64,000 nucleotides of DNA from Primulina eburnea. Its lineage: Eukaryota > Streptophyta > Magnoliopsida > Lamiales > Gesneriaceae. This document shows positions 1 to 10,856 of the stretch, in pieces (position 1 is the stretch's first letter; each line of letters starts with the position of its first letter). Location of the stretch: positions 34,277,321 through 34,341,320 of the forward strand of contig NC_133115.1 of NCBI RefSeq assembly GCF_022965805.1, given 5' to 3'. Made by a program: the position numbers and the translations under genes. Below the pieces are notes generated by a model, which was not told the origin of the DNA, made no database searches, and saw only the letters and a program-made list of their open reading frames with translations.

Positions 1-61
1 ATGTAAAACGGAGTATTTTTCTGGTATGTAATGTTCATGTTATAATATGTGGTTTTCAGCT

Positions 62-1108
62 ATGTATAGACGCGGAAACAGATGGCTGAACCATTCAAGA
101 AGTGCAAGAAATACTCAACTTTCAGTTTTTGTTTTGTTTCTGGTTCTCATAATGGTGGCATTGACTGTAATATTTGGGAAAATAGGTTATAGATCCAGTT
201 GGATGTCTGAGCTTCAAAGCCAAAAATGGAATAGCTTCGACTCTTTGGTTCGATTAGATCCCACGGTGGAGTTTAGGAATGGGACCAATTTAATCTGGCA
301 GTTACCCGACTCGCCTGAGGCAGTTCTTTTCTTGGCTCATGGCTGTAATGGTAGAGCAGCAAACTTTTGGGATAAGTCTCCTAGTTGCCCAACTTGTGTT
401 GGTTTGCCTGAAGAGAGGCTCATTGTGCTTCATGCCTTGGCTAGAAAATTTGCTGTGCTTGCCATATCAAGCAAAGGACGCTGTTGGTCACCTGGGGAGG
501 AAAGGTGGATTGCTAAAGATATTATTCAATGGTGGCTTGCTGAGCGAATGCTAGAAAAGTTTCCTTTATTTGCATTAGGTGCATCCTCAGGTGGATATTT
601 TGTCTCTGTGCTTGCCATGGTGGTACGATTCAAAGGTATTTCTTTAATGATTGCCGAAGGCGAGTTTAATCATCTGGATATCACAAAGGACTACCCTGCT
701 ACACTTTTTGTGCACATGCCCAAAGATGAAAAGAGGAAACGGAGAATTGAGAAGTATATGGTGGCTATGAGTAGAATGGGAATTGATGTTACTGAAATCA
801 AGTGCATGGAATTCCCTTTGACCCCTGAATTATTTGCCAATAGAATTCCTGGTCTTGACCAATCTCTGTCAGCAACATTGTTCAAAGTTTTTCAGGACCG
901 AGGCTTTGTCGATGAGAATGGTTACATCAGGGATGACGGGCGTGTAATACCATGGAAAACTGCTCTTGAGGAGAGAAATATCCTTCTTCCAGATAAATCT
1001 TTGGTCGATCACATTCAAGAGGAAATGAATCTTGCATTTGCATATCATGAAATGACCAGCATACAGTCTCAGCAAATATTTGACTGGTTTGAATCTCATA
1101 AGAGTTGA
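62..1108 (+). CDS. Single-pass membrane alpha/beta-hydrolase-fold protein
   Basis: The single coding exon gives about 348 aa. I start at the ATG at 62, not the in-frame ATG at 47, because TTTTCAG at 53-59 is a good splice acceptor, so the upstream part is probably a 5' UTR intron. Residues about 20-42 are one hydrophobic helix (LSVFVLFLVLIMVALTVIFG), suggesting a type II membrane protein. The lumenal or cytosolic remainder shows an HGCNGRAANFWD oxyanion-type segment and a nucleophile elbow GASSGG, both usual in alpha/beta hydrolases. A late His in AYHEMTS could complete the triad. The substrate is unknown. The family is known in plants mostly as uncharacterised alpha/beta-hydrolase superfamily proteins. 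The gene is intact and ends at TGA 1106-1108. Confidence 0.8.
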   Translation: MYRRGNRWLNHSRSARNTQLSVFVLFLVLIMVALTVIFGKIGYRSSWMSELQSQKWNSFDSLVRLDPTVEFRNGTNLIWQLPDSPEAVLFLAHGCNGRAANFWDKSPSCPTCVGLPEERLIVLHALARKFAVLAISSKGRCWSPGEERWIAKDIIQWWLAERMLEKFPLFALGASSGGYFVSVLAMVVRFKGISLMIAEGEFNHLDITKDYPATLFVHMPKDEKRKRRIEKYMVAMSRMGIDVTEIKCMEFPLTPELFANRIPGLDQSLSATLFKVFQDRGFVDENGYIRDDGRVIPWKTALEERNILLPDKSLVDHIQEEMNLAFAYHEMTSIQSQQIFDWFESHKS

Positions 1109-3279
1109 TGAGCACCTGTCACATTCTTCATTCCTTCTACCTGGGCAAGAATTGTACATGATGTTTCTGTCATAACGACCTGAAATTTATTCAAGCTTGG
1201 AGCAACAAAGAATATCTTTTTAGATTTATCTCGTCTATCCAAATTGGTGAGTTGTGCTAGCACAATGTTTCACGAGTTTTAGTTTGAACTAGTCGGTTAA
1301 TGTCTGATACGAATGGTAGAGACTCTATACATCTTCGGATGTTTAGTAGAGTTGCTGCCTTGAGACAGAGTCTTGTTGCTCTAATTGTTTGTATAAAATA
1401 ATTGGTGAAGTTACGTGATCCATCTTCTTACAAAGTACAAGGAGATGTTTACATTAAATTGTTGGCAAATACATTTATTTGTTTCGATTTTACAGTCTTT
1501 GAATCAATCTCTAATTACCACACACCTTATCTGCCGACATCTGTGGGAATTATTTATTAAATGACCTTTGTTTGACCATGTATTTGAAATCTAACATTTT
1601 CAAAAGTTACCCTTTGTCCACTCCAAGGTCATTTTTCGAACTATCCCGACATTTGAGTTGTATTGTTAGAACTACCTTGCTTACTGTTTGGGGTAGGAGA
1701 ATGATAATGATAGGTGTAACTAGTGTGTGTATTTTGCGTCTGTGTCAAGGAATGACTTCATATTTTGGATGGATGATTTGTGTCATGATTTTTCTTAATT
1801 CGGCAGCAAGCAGTCACTTTACCGGTGAAATGGCATAATTCATATAAGAAATGATTGATGGTCCTTGAAGTTTGATGCATAAGTATGCGTATCCCCATTG
1901 GTGTTTCTATTTAACTGATGCTTTTAAATATTTACTAAATAAAGCTCAAAACATTGGTGTATATATATGACATGCACGCATGAAATTTTGCATAGTTGAT
2001 GACACCTCAAACATATCAATCCAGAGTGGTATTAATCTAGTCGCCTGATTGGCATGTCATTTCTGTGTCTGGAAGTTTGGCCTTTAATGTCAGCACATGA
2101 TTATGCCGTGGACAGAGAATAAAGCTAGTTTTTGCTTATCATCTGTAGTGATTGCATGCTCCTTGATTAATTTAAGTAGCGTAGAGATGTGCTGGAAAAT
2201 GCATGTCAAATTCCATTCTTTTCTGAACTTGGTAAATCCAACTTGAGAAATGTCAGTAAGGAAGCGTTGAATCTTAAAAAAAAATCCGTTCCAATTGAGA
2301 TCAGCAACTTGATATGTGCTTCACTCATCAAGGTAACACTCACATCGTTTCAAGTGTTCTCATAAAGATATATGCAGGTCTGGCTTTATCTGATTTGAAG
2401 AAATCCTATCACAGAGAGATTTATTTGGATGGTGGAGAGCTGCAGGCTAAAGCAAGTCATTGTAGTCCCAGATGTGATAGTTAAGTTCCATAATTTATGG
2501 TTCTCGACAAGTGAAGCTCCTGATATTATTTGTGACAACACCACCTTATTTTACTTCAAGAATTTTGCATTATGAAGCTAGCATTTGCTGCATGACATAA
2601 ACCATGTGACATTTATTTTCAGCTCAACCGCTTAGATTTGGAGTGTCACCCTGTGTATTTATCCAGGATGTTAAACTTTATTTTGTAGTTGTATCTGCAT
2701 TTATTCTTTTCGTCAATGCCAATGATAAATTTTGGACAGCTGTGTGATATAATCAAAATATATTTGACATTTGAACTAGTATTGGACGTGAAGAAGGTGT
2801 TTGGTGAAAACTTAAATATCATCTCATATGTACATTCGTTATGAAAGGTATAACGAATTCTTATACGAAGGGCATGCATCATGAGTGGCTTATGATGCAT
2901 GTAAATCTATATATTGTTGACATGCAGCTGGAAGGTAAGGTCATTTACTCTCTCTGTCAATTAATCAATATCGCCCACGTCTGTGACGAATAGATGGTAG
3001 TATATTTTTCAACTTTCTTTGTGGATCTTGCGACATGCACCACGTTGCCATGTCTAGTTTACTCTGAATTCATTAAAAATTACCATGTTGTATATACGCA
3101 ACTTTTATACGGTAAGAGTGCATTTTCTTGCAAGTGATGATATGGCTGAGACACGGTTTGAAGACTGGAACTTTCTGAGTTTTTGTATTCACTGTCTGCA
3201 AATCTGTTTTTTCCAATGTCAAAGAAAAGTAAAACGGCTGAAACATATGAAATATGAAATACAAACAAACAACTAAGAT
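1109..3279. other. 3' UTR and intergenic DNA, no supported gene
   Basis: Only short unrelated reading frames occur on both strands. The first few hundred bases are probably the 3' UTR of the hydrolase gene. The rest may include 3' UTR of the convergent PDF1 gene. I see no tRNA, TE termini or conserved protein here. Confidence 0.5.
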
Positions 3280-3448
3280 TTACTCAAATAAGAAAGCGTA
3301 AGGTTGGTATCCATCTTGATTATATGGCATTACAGTTAAGTAAACAATTTCATTCCAAAGGACTTCACTCAAACAATGGAAATGCAGCACGAACCAAACT
3401 GAACATGACAGAAATAGTGATTCATAACATACAGAATACAATTGCTTT

Positions 3449-4719
3449 TCATATTCTTGGCTGGTTTCTACCCTCATTAGCCAGCTTGAAGAGCTGACCC
3501 TGAGCTGATGCTGCTTTGTTTGAGCTAAGCGCCGCAATAAAACTATCCCTGACTTGTGTGGTTGTGTAAGGGAATCTCGCGTGCGCCATGGAGTTGAGGA
3601 AAGCTGCAGTGCCTTCCCTGTAAAGTTCTCCATAGCCGTCAGTATGTGTGTTTGAAAGAGCCTGTAGCACATTTGTGTTAGGACTAAATCCAGGAACAGT
3701 AGGCAAGCCGAATGTGCCACCAATTGTTCCGCCATTAACTGGTCCGCCAACTGTTCCAAGCCAGCCAATTAATCCCCACACCAATGTCGGGTGATTCCTC
3801 CAGAAACTGCAATTTATAGGGAAAGTAAGTTCAATGCCTTTCTTCTGACCGGGTGATATTTTGAATCTGTAAGTAGAATTTAGTGCGTGTTTATTTATTC
3901 GTGAAAAGTGATACTTACATGCAAGTAAAAGGCGGAGAGGTTGGACCAAAGGAAAATGGAGGTGACGGAGTTGTGACGCCGGGAGTGCTTGGACTCCCCG
4001 GGATGACAATAGGAGGGTTGACGATTGGGGTGGTTGGCGAAGTTCCACTTCCTGGTGTCGGAGTGGTTGGTGTCGTTGGGGACGGGGTTGAGGTTGGAGG
4101 GGAGTGGTAGTATCCGCCACCTCCACCTCCACCTGGAGTAGATGGACTAGTTCGGTGATGTCTGCCGCTTGGTGGGGTACCGCAGTTGGCTGGTGGAGAA
4201 CCTCCGGAGCTGCCGCTGCCACCTCCATGAGAAGGTGTTGGAGTTGCATGGCCACCTCCTGAACCTTGTGATGGAGGGGTGTACGAAACTGTAACGCAAA
4301 AAACAAAGATGATTTGACCAATGTTGAAACACTCATTTATTTAATTTCTGCTTTGCTTCATGTGAATCAGAAAGGGTCATCGTAAAACCACGTGGTTTTG
4401 CTTTCAAATACTATAAAGAATGAGAAAGATCTTACTTAAGACTTACTCCCTTTTAATGTATTTTCTTGATAACTGAAAGTTCATGGTGAGATTTGAGTAG
4501 TATAAAAAACAAGTTTGTCAAAACATGAGTCAAGAAACATATAAATTTTGTAATTTTGTGTGTGCATGAATGAGCTTATGTCTAAGAATGACCTGACGGA
4601 GGATAGTAGTTTTTCTGATCCTCAAAGCTTGCTGCAGACATGACAGGAATGAGCAAGTTTTGGGAAAGCAATACAGCCCACAGAAGCAACATTGCAGGCT
4701 TACTTTTCAACCTCTCCAT
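3449..4719 (-). CDS. PDF1: PROTODERMAL FACTOR 1-like proline-rich cell-wall protein
   Basis: Three exons on the minus strand: 4719-4593, 4288-3919 and 3806-3449, with GT..AG introns of 304 and 112 bp and phases that close exactly to 284 aa. Residues 1-28 form a signal peptide ending near PVMSAAS. The middle exon encodes a Gly/Ser/Pro stretch and then TPSP/TTPT-type proline-rich repeats, as in extracellular PDF1. The last exon carries the conserved PDF1 tail: C-x-FWRNHP, VWGLIGWLGTVG, then ALSNTHTDGYG, LYREGTAAFLNSM and SNKAASAQGQLFKLANEGR. PDF1 is known as an epidermis (L1 layer) specific, secreted protein of meristems and organ primordia. A TATA box lies about 105 bp upstream. The middle-exon frame differs from the longest open frame there, which is a shadow. 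No defects are seen. Confidence 0.93.
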
Positions 4720-4823
4720 TTTTGCAGCCTTCCAAGAAACTAAATTAAGAACGGCTTGAAGGAAAATAGAGGAAGAAATGTGCAGTGTGCTCAGAGATGA
4801 GAAAGAATCCAAGAGACAGCAGT

Positions 4824-4832
4824 GTATATAAA
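4824..4832 (-). promoter_or_regulatory. TATA box of PDF1
   Basis: On the minus strand the sequence reads TTTATATAC, about 105 bp upstream of the PDF1 start codon, a normal spacing for a plant core promoter with a short leader. Confidence 0.6.
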
Positions 4833-4900
4833 GAGCGATCAGAGACTGAAGTAAATATAAGCAGGTAAACAAGTATGTGGTTGGTTGTATGGATTGCAGG

Positions 4901-4908
4901 CGCATTTA
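4901..4908 (-). promoter_or_regulatory. Possible L1-box-like element of PDF1
   Basis: The minus strand reads TAAATGCG. The L1 box bound by HD-ZIP IV factors (ATML1, PDF2) is TAAATGYA, so this is a one-mismatch match about 75 bp upstream of the TATA box. The family's known epidermal regulation makes it plausible, but single 8-mers are common in AT-rich DNA. Confidence 0.3.
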
Positions 4909-6063
4909 AATCTCACAAGTGCTCTTTTTATTTGTCTAAAAAGAATTTATCCCATCCTGCGTGTGTGTGTTTGGCCTTGCGACTCAAAAACCTTTGCGCG
5001 CATAGTTTTAGCCATGGCAGGGGTGCACTCAAGAAATGCAACTGGGGGAGAAAATCACGATCTTATAAAAATCACACATATATTTGATCTTTTTTTTTTC
5101 CATTTTGGGGTGGGGGCACCTGCTCTTTTATCTCCTAACACCTCCCTCCGTTGCTAGGACCGAAAAGAACTCGTTTAATATTTCTGGATAACAATCTAAC
5201 ACCTTGTAAAATGCTGTCAAGTGTTTCCCTAAATATTTGGCTAGTTTTTGTCCATGCAGCACCACATTTTTATGGATTAGCAGACATCCTACTTTATGTG
5301 GTCCTTGGACAATATTGAACTACCTACCTTGATAAGTAAAATGTATTATCAAAATCAAATTAAAAAAAAGGTGAAAGCAAATAAAGGGAGGAAATTTTAC
5401 AGTTATCCCAGCTATAGTCATTCCACACAACATACATTCTATTTTTCATACACAGGAATAGTTCAGACCCAGGAAACTCAAGAAGCTCGTAACCCACTCA
5501 GGTAAAGTCTGATCCGAATCCGATCCTCTATTTTCTGTGTATTTTTCCTATGATTATCTTCACCTCATGCATCAGGGAAATCGATTAACTTATGGGAGAG
5601 CCATTTGTTTTGTAATAAATACATTTCGTATTCTAACAACTTCGAATTATAATTCTCAAATCGGTTGGTATCAAATGGGATATATCCATACTTACTATGC
5701 ATGGATGATAATCATGAACATGTTGATCTGATTACCGAGTGTGGGTGTCAAACGAGAGGCAATGAATTTTACGACACGGTGATGAAAATAAATAAGGTGT
5801 AATGTCTGAATTTAATCGGAGTAATGAGTGTCGCAGAGAAGTAGGTGAAGAAGTTGAAAAATTATAGAGTCCACATTCAATTTCTCATCGTAAATGAATA
5901 TATTTTTTCAATCCTTTGAATTCTGAGTAATGACTACTGCTTTTTTCTGTGTAATGTAGCAAACCGGCCTACGGATATATATAAATTTGGATATTTAATT
6001 TTGTACTATTTCACGTACAAATCACGGATTATTTTTTATTAGATTAGATCTCTTAATTATAAG
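4909..6063. other. Intergenic, upstream of PDF1
   Basis: AT-rich sequence with only short chance reading frames. It probably contains the PDF1 promoter. I see no other gene or clear element before the MITE at 6064. Confidence 0.5.
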
Positions 6064-6226
6064 ACACTCTCACAAATTTTTTTTTTGAGACGGGTCAATC
6101 CTATCGATATTCACAATAAAAAATAATACTCTTAGTATAAAAAGTAATATTTTTTATGAATGCTCCAAATAAGAGTTTTGTCTCACAAAATACGATCTGT
6201 CAGACCGTCTCACACAAGTTTTTGTC
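6064..6226 (-). mobile_element. MITE, GAGACGGTCTC family, copy 1
   Basis: Member of the most frequent repeat in the window. It has the internal order GAGACGGGTCAA, ATTCACAATAAAAA, a CTTAGTATAAAAAGTAATA segment, GTCTCACAAAATACGA and GACCGTCTCACACAAGTTTTTGTC. One end is eroded. Confidence 0.75.
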
Positions 6227-6590
6227 TTTTAATATATATATACAGTGACAGATCTAGAAACACATTATGTAATATTAATATTATATGTTATATATAAATA
6301 ATGTTTTTTAGTTTTGAAAAACTAGTTTACTATCAGTTTTTCGTAAAGTAAGGAATTTCTCAAATATTTGATTTAGTTATGGTTTTTAGTATCCAATAAT
6401 ATATATAAGTAGCTAAAATGTCTGATCGTGAATTCGTGATCATTTTATTCGCTCAGGTATTTGAGCTGTCTTTTCTATAGAGCTGGTCAACTAGTTCTAC
6501 GGCCTTTTAAAATGCCTCAGTCGTTCCAAATATTATACAAAGCTTTATAAATAATAATATAGATATTATTTCTGATTTCAAAATATTCCC

Positions 6591-7370
6591 ATGCAAGGTT
6601 TATTACTTCTCCTGAGTTCTCCATTGTTTTTAGTCAATTTTCCCATCAACTTTAGCACTCTCCTTGATAAGTACAAATTGGACCAAGTACAAAAGCAAGA
6701 AGAAACTTCCTCCGGGCCAAATGGGATTGCACTGGATTGGTGAAACCTTAGATTTCTACAAAGCACAAATGAAGATTAACCAACTATACAAACCCGCATG
6801 GACTTAGCTCAGTTGGTCAGCAGCAGTAAATCTTGGAGCAATGACCAGAGATCGAGTCTCGCAAGCGGCAATGTGAGAGTTAAATTCTCTCCAATGAGGG
6901 GAGCTCCTTGTGCGCGACGTATCATAAGGTCTAGCTGCTGCTGGTTGGTTGAGTCACCATGATTTACCTCCTCTCACATTCCTGTCGGGTCGGGGGTGAG
7001 GGGCGCCTAAGGTGAGCGATTTCATCTTATCGGAGCAAAGAACCAACTATACAAAGATTTTGTTGAACCCGGCAGGGTCCGAAAATATGGGAAAACATTC
7101 AAAACAAGGCTTATGGGTAACGGGATACCCTACAGTTGTGGTTAATGGAGCAGAAGCCAACAAGTTTTTTCTGTCAACGATCGAGTACAAGTTAGTTAAG
7201 CCCGTGGCCAGCATCATCAGTGCAGCTAATGGGAATTAATTTCATCATGGAAAAGCAAGAAAAACATCATTTTCTGCATGGGATGTGGTCAGAAACCTCA
7301 ATTCTTCATCTTTGGTGCCAAAAAACGCGGATGATTAAAATTCACTTTGAAAAATACTGGGATGGGGTAA
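6591..7370 (+). pseudogene. CYP718: Cytochrome P450 (CYP718-like) pseudogene split by a SINE
   Basis: From about 6694 the reading frame gives the P450 hinge SKKKLPPGQMGLHWIGET, then LDFYKAQMK and INQLYK. After the SINE (6793-7040) and its target duplication it resumes as NQLYKDFVEP, followed in shifting frames by KYGKTFKTRLMG, GYPTVVVNGAEANKFFLS, KLVKP, NFIMEKQEKHHFLHGM and HFEKYWDG. These blocks match the N-terminal third of CYP718/CYP716-type P450s in order. A start is possible at 6591 (a Leu-rich anchor follows), but a frameshift lies between it and the hinge. I find no I-helix, ExxR or heme-Cys region downstream, so most of the gene is gone. Its place next to PDF1 fits CYP718, which lies beside PDF1 in Arabidopsis as I recall. 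Non-functional. Confidence 0.8.
6793..7040 (+). mobile_element. tRNA-derived SINE with perfect target-site duplication
   Basis: The 248-bp element carries an internal pol III promoter: box A TAGCTCAGTTGG at 6805-6816 and box B GATCGAGTCTC at 6850-6860, spaced as in a tRNA gene. It is flanked by an identical 15-bp direct repeat, AACCAACTATACAAA, at 6778-6792 and 7041-7055. The repeat is part of the P450 coding sequence, so the SINE inserted into that exon. The perfect duplication suggests a fairly recent event. Confidence 0.92.
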
Positions 7371-8300
7371 AACCTTTTATGCCTGAAATCATTAGATATC
7401 CAGAAATTAAGATTCTTGGGAGATAAAAAAAAGTTCACTCGACCAACTTGCCTCACAATCAAAGGTTCCTCTGTATGACTCAATGGTTCAGTCAGTATCG
7501 TAAAGAGACCATGTCTGTTTCCAAAGACAATATCAGTGAAGGGCCGGTCACCCGCCTCTCCTTTGGTCAATTAATACACTTTACGATGTGATATCCCAAG
7601 AAAGAAAGAATAGCAAAAGACAAAATAAATCAATTGGACACAAATCAAGGATCTCACCGTGATAAGTTTGGATGATTCACAACCAAAGTTCTTCTCAAGT
7701 TCGTCAGCATTTCCACCTGGCTGCTTCCCCCCTGTGTTAATGTAAATATAAGTTTGATATCCAAATAACGTTGTCATCCATGGGAACCATTTGATTTCCG
7801 AATTAAATCCAAGAATAGCCAAGTAGATGCATTTTTTTTTTCAAAATATCAGTCGTTTGGAGGTTTTCCTCTCTATTACCTGATTTTTATCCATTTATAT
7901 ACAAAAAAATACGTAACTAAAAATAAAATAATAGTCACGCCCAACAGTTTAGAACAGCATTTCAGGCTTCAAATTAAAGGAAAAGGAAAACACATACCGT
8001 GCCTTAGTACTATGATTCCGATAGCATCCTCGAGGGCTCTAGCTTACTATCATCAGGATCATACTCGAGCAATCCTAAAATTTTATGCTCTGAACATTTC
8101 ATTCATTCAAAAGAGAATACTTGCAACGAGAAGTTTTAGAAGGTTTCTAAAAGTACCCGCAGAGTTGCTGAACACCGCAATTTATCTCCGAACAACAATT
8201 TACACAGTTCCATGGATGATACAAGTGGCTCCCACAAGCTTAAAGTCAAGTCCCGAAATCGAGACGTGTCATCGGCGTTGTTTAACAATTTAAAATCTTA
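7371..8300. other. Unassigned sequence after the P450 remnant
   Basis: A minus-strand open stretch at 7298-7570 (GDRPFTDIVFGNRHG, TEPLSHTEEPLIVRQVGR) and others at 7571-7822 and 8012-8293 (+) are more protein-like in composition than the surrounding AT-rich DNA. I recognise none of them and cannot link them by splice sites. They may be inserted TE or gene debris that replaced the rest of the P450. Confidence 0.25.
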
Positions 8301-10740
8301 TAACAACAAGTCACGTAGTACATTAAATAGCCAAAAGCCAGTCTATTACTTAAATCAATAATCGTCTTTACAATGCGATTAAAATGAAATGCGAAAGCGT
8401 AAAACACGATAATATAACTAGACAGAATAACAAGATTGGTCTTGAATTGGATTGGTTTCATCATCATCCCAAAAAATATTCTTGTTATTTATCTTCGATT
8501 TTTCTTCGTTCTTATCTGGGGTGGGAATGTAAGGGGTAAGTATTTGGGGAAATATTCAGCAAATGAGGGTCGATCGTGCATGACAAATATCAAGGTTATA
8601 ATTATACGAATATCATAATTTCAATAATAAACATGTTGAATATACGAACAAAATACAAACATAGAACTGAAAATCATCTCATTTTCATGGTTTAGGCCTA
8701 AACAAAACATATCAAATATCGTAATTCCTTATCATTTCTAATTCGAATCATTACAATGTATTATAATTCTACAGTTTAATAAGAAACTCTATTCTTCTTC
8801 TCTTTATGTTATCAAAAAGAAGAGAGGTGCTTCGGGAGAGGATAATAATAGCTTGCCTGCCATGAACCAATCCAAATGGAATGCATATTTAATTCCACGT
8901 TGGAATCCACAACGGAATATATTTAAAAAGTTTAATGATAAAATTTTAGTATTGTAAAAAAATTAATGGTAGTCAACATAATTAAATAAAAATTAAATAC
9001 AGAAATATTTTATTAAAAAATGTGAAAAATTACATATAGCCTGCTATGATTCGCACCAACCCAAACGGCTACATAGTATTTTGAATACTTCACAGACAGG
9101 GTCCGAAGACCAGCCCGAATGTGCTATATATATATGTTCCATATAGCCATCCCTCCATATATTTCGTTGTAGGGATTCCTCGAAAAATGAGAATAAACAT
9201 AATAGAATATTACAGCCATTAATTACATATTAACGTTATAATTCAACTATGCAGTCCACATATAAGCACATATATTTTCGTTATTAATAGTGTTCGAGTT
9301 GTTAGATTGTACAAACATTTAACTTTTGATTTGTGTTTGATTTCTTTACAAACACTTTTTCAAGAGATTAAGTCGCACAAAGCTTACTCAATGCGGTTAA
9401 TTTTACTAACATAGTTGGTAGATTATTGCGTTAGCACGGAAATTTATCGAGTGTGCACCAAAATCCGGAATATAATGGGTCCAAGTTCTATAGTATTTTA
9501 AAAAAATCGTATTATCTTATTACATTAATTTGAAAACTATTAGCCAGCTGTCAGCAGAGAAGCCAGACGGAAGTCATGAAACGGAACTGAAAATGAAAGT
9601 TTAAAGAGTTGAAAACTTGCAATGTTCGATCGTGCCTTCCTCGAAATAAATTCGCTAACTTACCCGCAACACAAGATATTCAAAATAATCGAGTTTTTTA
9701 TTATCTATTTATTTTTATGAAAATGTCACATTTCATGTCTTAATCTCTGTATATATTCACTAATTTGTCTCGTGTTTGAATTAATAATGTATATAAATAT
9801 GTTCGATTAAGGACAGCACACCGATTTTCCTCTATAAATATGTTCGATTAAGGCTTAATTGGCTCGACTTGGCATGCCAACTAGAATGATTTACTAAATA
9901 TATTTGGTAAACTCTAAGTACAACTCCTAATTTAATGGTAATTATTATTGTTGGAAATTTAATGGATGTAATGATAATTAACATTTTAATTATCACTAGA
10001 TTAAAACAAATTCTAATCCACTGCAGTTATTACAGCATTGAACATGTCTAAGTAAATCAATATATATATATAGAGTTATGTTTCATGTGCACACTTATAT
10101 AAGTAATGATGAGATAACATTCAACCATTAGATATGATGAAACATAAAAAAAAATTGAACATCCAATAGATAAGTAACACCGAACATTCAATAGATAAAC
10201 AACACTTCATCGTTGCATATATATATATATACACACATATATATATATATAGATATAGAGAGAGAGAGAGAAAGGTGCACAGGCAGCGCTTAAAATTTCG
10301 AGAGAGAGGAATTTAAAAGAGAACATACGCGTTTCGGAATATGTCAACTTACTGTAGAAGATCTTTCCTTGACTAAATATTGTTTCCAAATATTAATTTT
10401 CTTGCCAAAAGTTGCCCTAATTAAGTTATAAATTTCCTCGGTTAAATTATAAATTTATCAGTAAATTACACAAATTAATCTTCTCAAACTCTCGTTTATT
10501 CTTAGCCAAAAAAGAAAGAAGACAGAAGAATCTTCTTGATCTCATAACTCATAAGATAAAACAATAATTGGACGTCATATTATGACAAATGGAGTTTCAT
10601 TAATTGTCGAGCGGAATATGCTAAACATATTAATTTATTAAACTTCCCCACCGAAAAAAAAAAAACTAGCTGTATGCAGTTGTTTCTGATCCCTTCTGCC
10701 TGTGATGAACCCTTAGGAAAGCATGTCAACTATGGCAGGC
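8301..10740. other. AT-rich intergenic DNA upstream of the first XTH
   Basis: No gene supported. It holds short direct repeats (ATAAATATGTTCGATTAAGG at about 9793 and 9834), a small (TA)n tract at 10218-10250 followed by (GA)n at 10256-10272, and probably the promoter of the XTH gene. Confidence 0.5.
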
Positions 10741-10744
10741 CTAA

Positions 10745-10757
10745 CATTTATATATAT
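10745..10757 (+). promoter_or_regulatory. TATA box of the first XTH gene
   Basis: ATTTATATATATC lies about 100 bp before the ATG at 10857, with no other ATG-rich sequence between them. Confidence 0.5.
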
Positions 10758-10856
10758 CCTTTCCTTGATCAACAAACAGAAACATAAAGGCATTCAAAAT
10801 CCTAAGTCTCCAATCTTCCTATACGCTATCTTTCCATCAAGAATATATAAAAAAAA

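Noticed and set aside
1572..1838. 88-codon plus-strand frame after the hydrolase
   Set aside because: No similarity, AT-driven, probably 3' UTR.
3883..4110. Gly/Val-rich open frame on the plus strand
   Set aside because: It is the antisense shadow of the PDF1 proline-rich exon.
6793..6870. tRNA gene
   Set aside because: A and B boxes are present, but the acceptor stem does not pair and the 15-bp duplications mark it as a SINE.
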